Below, piece after piece: positions 61,784 through 64,000 of a stretch of DNA of 64,000 nucleotides. The translations under genes were made by a program, and so were the position numbers. The DNA is from Croceivirga sp. (lineage in GTDB: Bacteria > Bacteroidota > Bacteroidia > Flavobacteriales > Flavobacteriaceae). The notes below the pieces were generated by a model. It searched no databases and was not told the origin of the DNA. It worked only from the letters and a program-made list of their open reading frames with translations. Position 1 is the stretch's first letter, and every line of letters starts with the position of its first letter. The DNA is taken from the NCBI GenBank assembly GCA_028284665.1, contig JANQRG010000006.1, positions 46,667 to 110,666 of the forward strand, written 5' to 3'.

Positions 61784-63814
61784 ATGCGGTACTTTAAGTT
61801 ATTGTTGTTGTTCTTTTTTCTTGGTTCTCCCGTGCTATCTGCACAGATAGATTCCCTAACCCTTAAGAAAAGTGATACCCTGAGAAAACCTCCCAAATCA
61901 AAGGCACAACAAGACAAAGAAGCTAAGGCGTTAACCATAGCGAACTATAAAATAATTTCGTTTGATCGCGACACCACTTTTGTAGACACTTCTTTGACCA
62001 TTCAGAAGGAATATCGATATAATTATTTGCGGCAAGATGATTTTGAATTGATGCCGTTTTCCAATATTGGACAACCCTACAATTCCCTTGGGGTTACTTT
62101 TGAAGAACCCAATTTCTATCCAAGAATTGGAGCGCGTGGAAGGCATTTTGGTTATTTTGAAACCGAGGACGTTTCCTATTATAATGTAGCGACTCCCCTT
62201 ACTGAACTCTTTTTCAAAACTACATTGGAGCAAGGGCAGCTTCTGGATGCACTGTTGACCTTTAACACTTCAGAGCGTCTTAATTTTTCCGTTGCCTACA
62301 CAGGTTTCCGTTCTTTGGGGAAATACCAGTTTGATCAGGCAGAATCAGCACGGTTCAGAACAGCCTTCAATTACAGAACAAAAAATAATCGGTACTGGTT
62401 ACGAGGACATTATGCGGCCCAGAATCTGGACGGGGAGGAAAACGGAGGATTATCGAATAAAGAGGAACAATTTGAGTCCGGAGACCCCGAGTTTATAGAT
62501 AGGGGGCGTGTGGATGTGGTGTTCGAAGATGCCCGTAATAGCGCTGTAGGAAAACGCTATTTTATGGATCATCAGTTCAATTTGATCCGCCCGCGCAAAG
62601 ACTCCTTGAAAACGCGTTCCACTATGCTAGCCATCGGGCATCAGTTTAATTATGAAACCCGTTTCTATCAATTCAATCAAAACAGTGCCAATGCCGTTTT
62701 TGGCACAGAGGTTTTTGAGAGTCCTATTGATGATAAGGCTTCGTTAAGGACAATGTTTAATCAAGTTTCAGCCACATTTTCCAATCCCAAATTGGGACGG
62801 CTCTCAGGTAGCCTTAATTTTTATCATTATGATTATTCTTTCCGAAGCCTTTTGATCACCGAGGAACAAACCATACCCAATCAGCTGGAAGGTGATGAAA
62901 TAGCCTTGGGAGGAGATTATTGGAACCGTATAGGGCCACTAACATTAAAGGGAAGGATACGTTATAATATCTCTGGCGATTTAACAGGAAGTTTACTTGA
63001 TGCATCCGCTAGTTACGCCCTGAACGATAGCAACAGCATAGATATTGGGATTTACAGTTCTTCCCGACTGCCAAATTTCAATTTTTTACTGTATCAGAGT
63101 GACTATGAAGATTTCAACTGGTTTAATCTGGATGCAAATGGTGATGTGATCTTTGATAAACAGCAGGCGCAGTCCCTTCAATTTGGTTTTGATTCCAAAT
63201 GGTTCGGGCATATTTCTGCAAAGTACACGGTTCTGGATAACTACACCTACTTTGGATTGGATCAGCAGGCCTTGGACGAAGCAGAGGCTGGTTTGGAAGA
63301 GGGAGAGAGTATTGACGATACGTTGAATGCTTTTGTACGCCCGTTCCAGGAAACCAATACCATAAATTACCTAAAAGTAAAATACAACAAGGAGTTCCGG
63401 TGGCGAAAATGGGCCTTGAACAATACGGTAATGTATCAAGAGGTCTCTCAGGACGCTATGGTGTTAAATGTGCCGCAATTAGTGACAAGGAATACATTGT
63501 ATTTTTCAAGCGATGTGTTCAAAAAAGCGATGTACATACAAACAGGAGTCACAGTCAAGTATTTTTCTTCCTACAATATGAATGGGTATCACCCTTTGTT
63601 GGCGGAGTTTTATGTCCAGAACAGAGAAGAACTGGGGGGATTTCCGTTAATTGATCTGTTTATCAATGCCCGTGTGCGACAGACCCGGATTTATTTTAAG
63701 GCAGAACATTTAAATACAGTCTGGAGTCAGGAATACAATTATTATTCTGCTCCTAACTATCCGTATCGGGATTTCGTAATTCGGTTTGGTTTGGTTTGGA
63801 ATTTCTTCTCATAA
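61784..63814 (+). CDS. Putative porin (PF14121-like outer-membrane barrel)
   Basis: 676 residues with a signal peptide (LLLLFFFLGSPVLSAQ). The body has alternating beta strands, with PFSNIGQPYNSLGVTFEE, RYFMDHQFNLIRPRK, and a C-terminus RDFVIRFGLVWNFFS ending in aromatic residues as for outer-membrane barrels. Resembles the putative-porin family of Bacteroidota. Substrate unknown. The ATG at 61784 gives a direct signal peptide. Divergent from the T9SS gene, with 162 bp between starts. Confidence 0.87.
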   Translation: MRYFKLLLLFFFLGSPVLSAQIDSLTLKKSDTLRKPPKSKAQQDKEAKALTIANYKIISFDRDTTFVDTSLTIQKEYRYNYLRQDDFELMPFSNIGQPYNSLGVTFEEPNFYPRIGARGRHFGYFETEDVSYYNVATPLTELFFKTTLEQGQLLDALLTFNTSERLNFSVAYTGFRSLGKYQFDQAESARFRTAFNYRTKNNRYWLRGHYAAQNLDGEENGGLSNKEEQFESGDPEFIDRGRVDVVFEDARNSAVGKRYFMDHQFNLIRPRKDSLKTRSTMLAIGHQFNYETRFYQFNQNSANAVFGTEVFESPIDDKASLRTMFNQVSATFSNPKLGRLSGSLNFYHYDYSFRSLLITEEQTIPNQLEGDEIALGGDYWNRIGPLTLKGRIRYNISGDLTGSLLDASASYALNDSNSIDIGIYSSSRLPNFNFLLYQSDYEDFNWFNLDANGDVIFDKQQAQSLQFGFDSKWFGHISAKYTVLDNYTYFGLDQQALDEAEAGLEEGESIDDTLNAFVRPFQETNTINYLKVKYNKEFRWRKWALNNTVMYQEVSQDAMVLNVPQLVTRNTLYFSSDVFKKAMYIQTGVTVKYFSSYNMNGYHPLLAEFYVQNREELGGFPLIDLFINARVRQTRIYFKAEHLNTVWSQEYNYYSAPNYPYRDFVIRFGLVWNFFS

Positions 63815-63850
63815 TTACTATATTATAGGTTCTGTAAATCAAGGCATTGT

Positions 63851-63893
63851 AAAACTTCCCTAAAAATCTTTTTAAATTAAGTGGGGAAGTTTT
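63851..63893 (+). other. Long-loop hairpin after the porin gene
   Basis: AAAACTTCCC and GGGAAGTTTT form a ten-bp stem around a 23-base A/T-rich loop. It could end the porin transcript but the loop is longer than usual. Its right arm runs into the next promoter. Confidence 0.45.
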
Positions 63894-63922
63894 GTAGGAT
63901 AAAATAATCCTTTCTATATTTG
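63891..63922 (+). promoter_or_regulatory. Promoter-like boxes at the right edge of the window
   Basis: TTTG (63891-63894) and TATATTTG (63915-63922) match the Bacteroidota -33/-7 pair with a 20-bp spacing. The transcript would start near 63928 and runs out of the window after a G-rich leader; no start codon or tRNA fold was recognised in the remaining 70 bp. Confidence 0.6.
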
Positions 63923-64000
63923 CACCCGCTTTGCTGATAAGGTGGGGCGATAGTGAGGTAAAACGAGGGGCCTTTCGGGGTTTCTTTTTTTGTCTTTACG

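Noticed and set aside
63851..64000. tRNA or known ncRNA at the window end
   Set aside because: No cloverleaf, SRP, tmRNA or RNase P landmarks could be found in the available bases.

Overview
The window reads as chromosome from a marine-type member of the Flavobacteriaceae (Bacteroidota). Evidence seen in the sequence: a SusC/SusD-type outer-membrane pair, a large secreted protein with a C-terminal type A type IX secretion signal, an HmuY/TonB haem-uptake pair, SatD/DUF3307, DUF6607, PF14121-like porin, several lipobox signal peptides, and promoter-like TAnnTTTG (-7) boxes. No rRNA, tRNA, CRISPR array, prophage or classical transposase was seen. Names come from reading the protein sequences by eye; no database search was possible.

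Layout. 1-7 kb: end of a GH3 glycosidase, aldose 1-epimerase, a solitary SIR2-TPR protein that is a candidate NAD-consuming defence effector, and a three-gene membrane/VOC/MFS operon. 7-13 kb: vanadium haloperoxidase-like lipoprotein divergent from an AraC regulator; then a small GIY-YIG nuclease gene enclosed by palindromic repeats, which separates the AraC gene from a DUF5367-DUF1772-NmrA operon; then a repeat-rich gene-poor stretch. 13-20 kb: MddA-like methyltransferase with a small downstream ORF, a TPR sensor/regulator, a second GIY-YIG cassette broken by one stop codon, an HxlR/quinone reductase/peroxiredoxin redox locus, and small stand-alone genes. 20-26 kb: haem uptake (HmuY plus TonB receptor) divergent from DUF6607, an extracytoplasmic FMN-binding protein, a Cys-rich small protein and a membrane protein. 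26-31 kb: SH3 protein, SatD-DUF3307 preceded by a regular array of five inverted repeats, PhoD phosphatase, Spy-like protein. 31-40 kb: DUF5117-type metalloprotease, two related secreted proteins made of a distinctive acidic repeat, an S9 peptidase-SLC13 transporter pair and a beta-lactamase-like lipoprotein. 40-51 kb: lysS, thioredoxin-like, LuxR-type regulator, YqaE, lipB, OmpA/DUF3108 pair, a large lipoprotein and rnhB. 51-64 kb: SusC/SusD pair, T9SS cargo protein with a lipoprotein partner, and a porin.

The most unusual items are: (i) GIY-YIG genes whose stop codon is supplied by the flanking palindrome, present as intact, nonsense and remnant copies; (ii) the SIR2-TPR protein with about 132-bp internal repeats; (iii) five inverted repeats at about 28-bp spacing upstream of satD; (iv) a pair of proteins built from a roughly 35-residue LGFDT/YLP/FDPY repeat; and (v) the haem-receptor/FMN-binding gene cluster.
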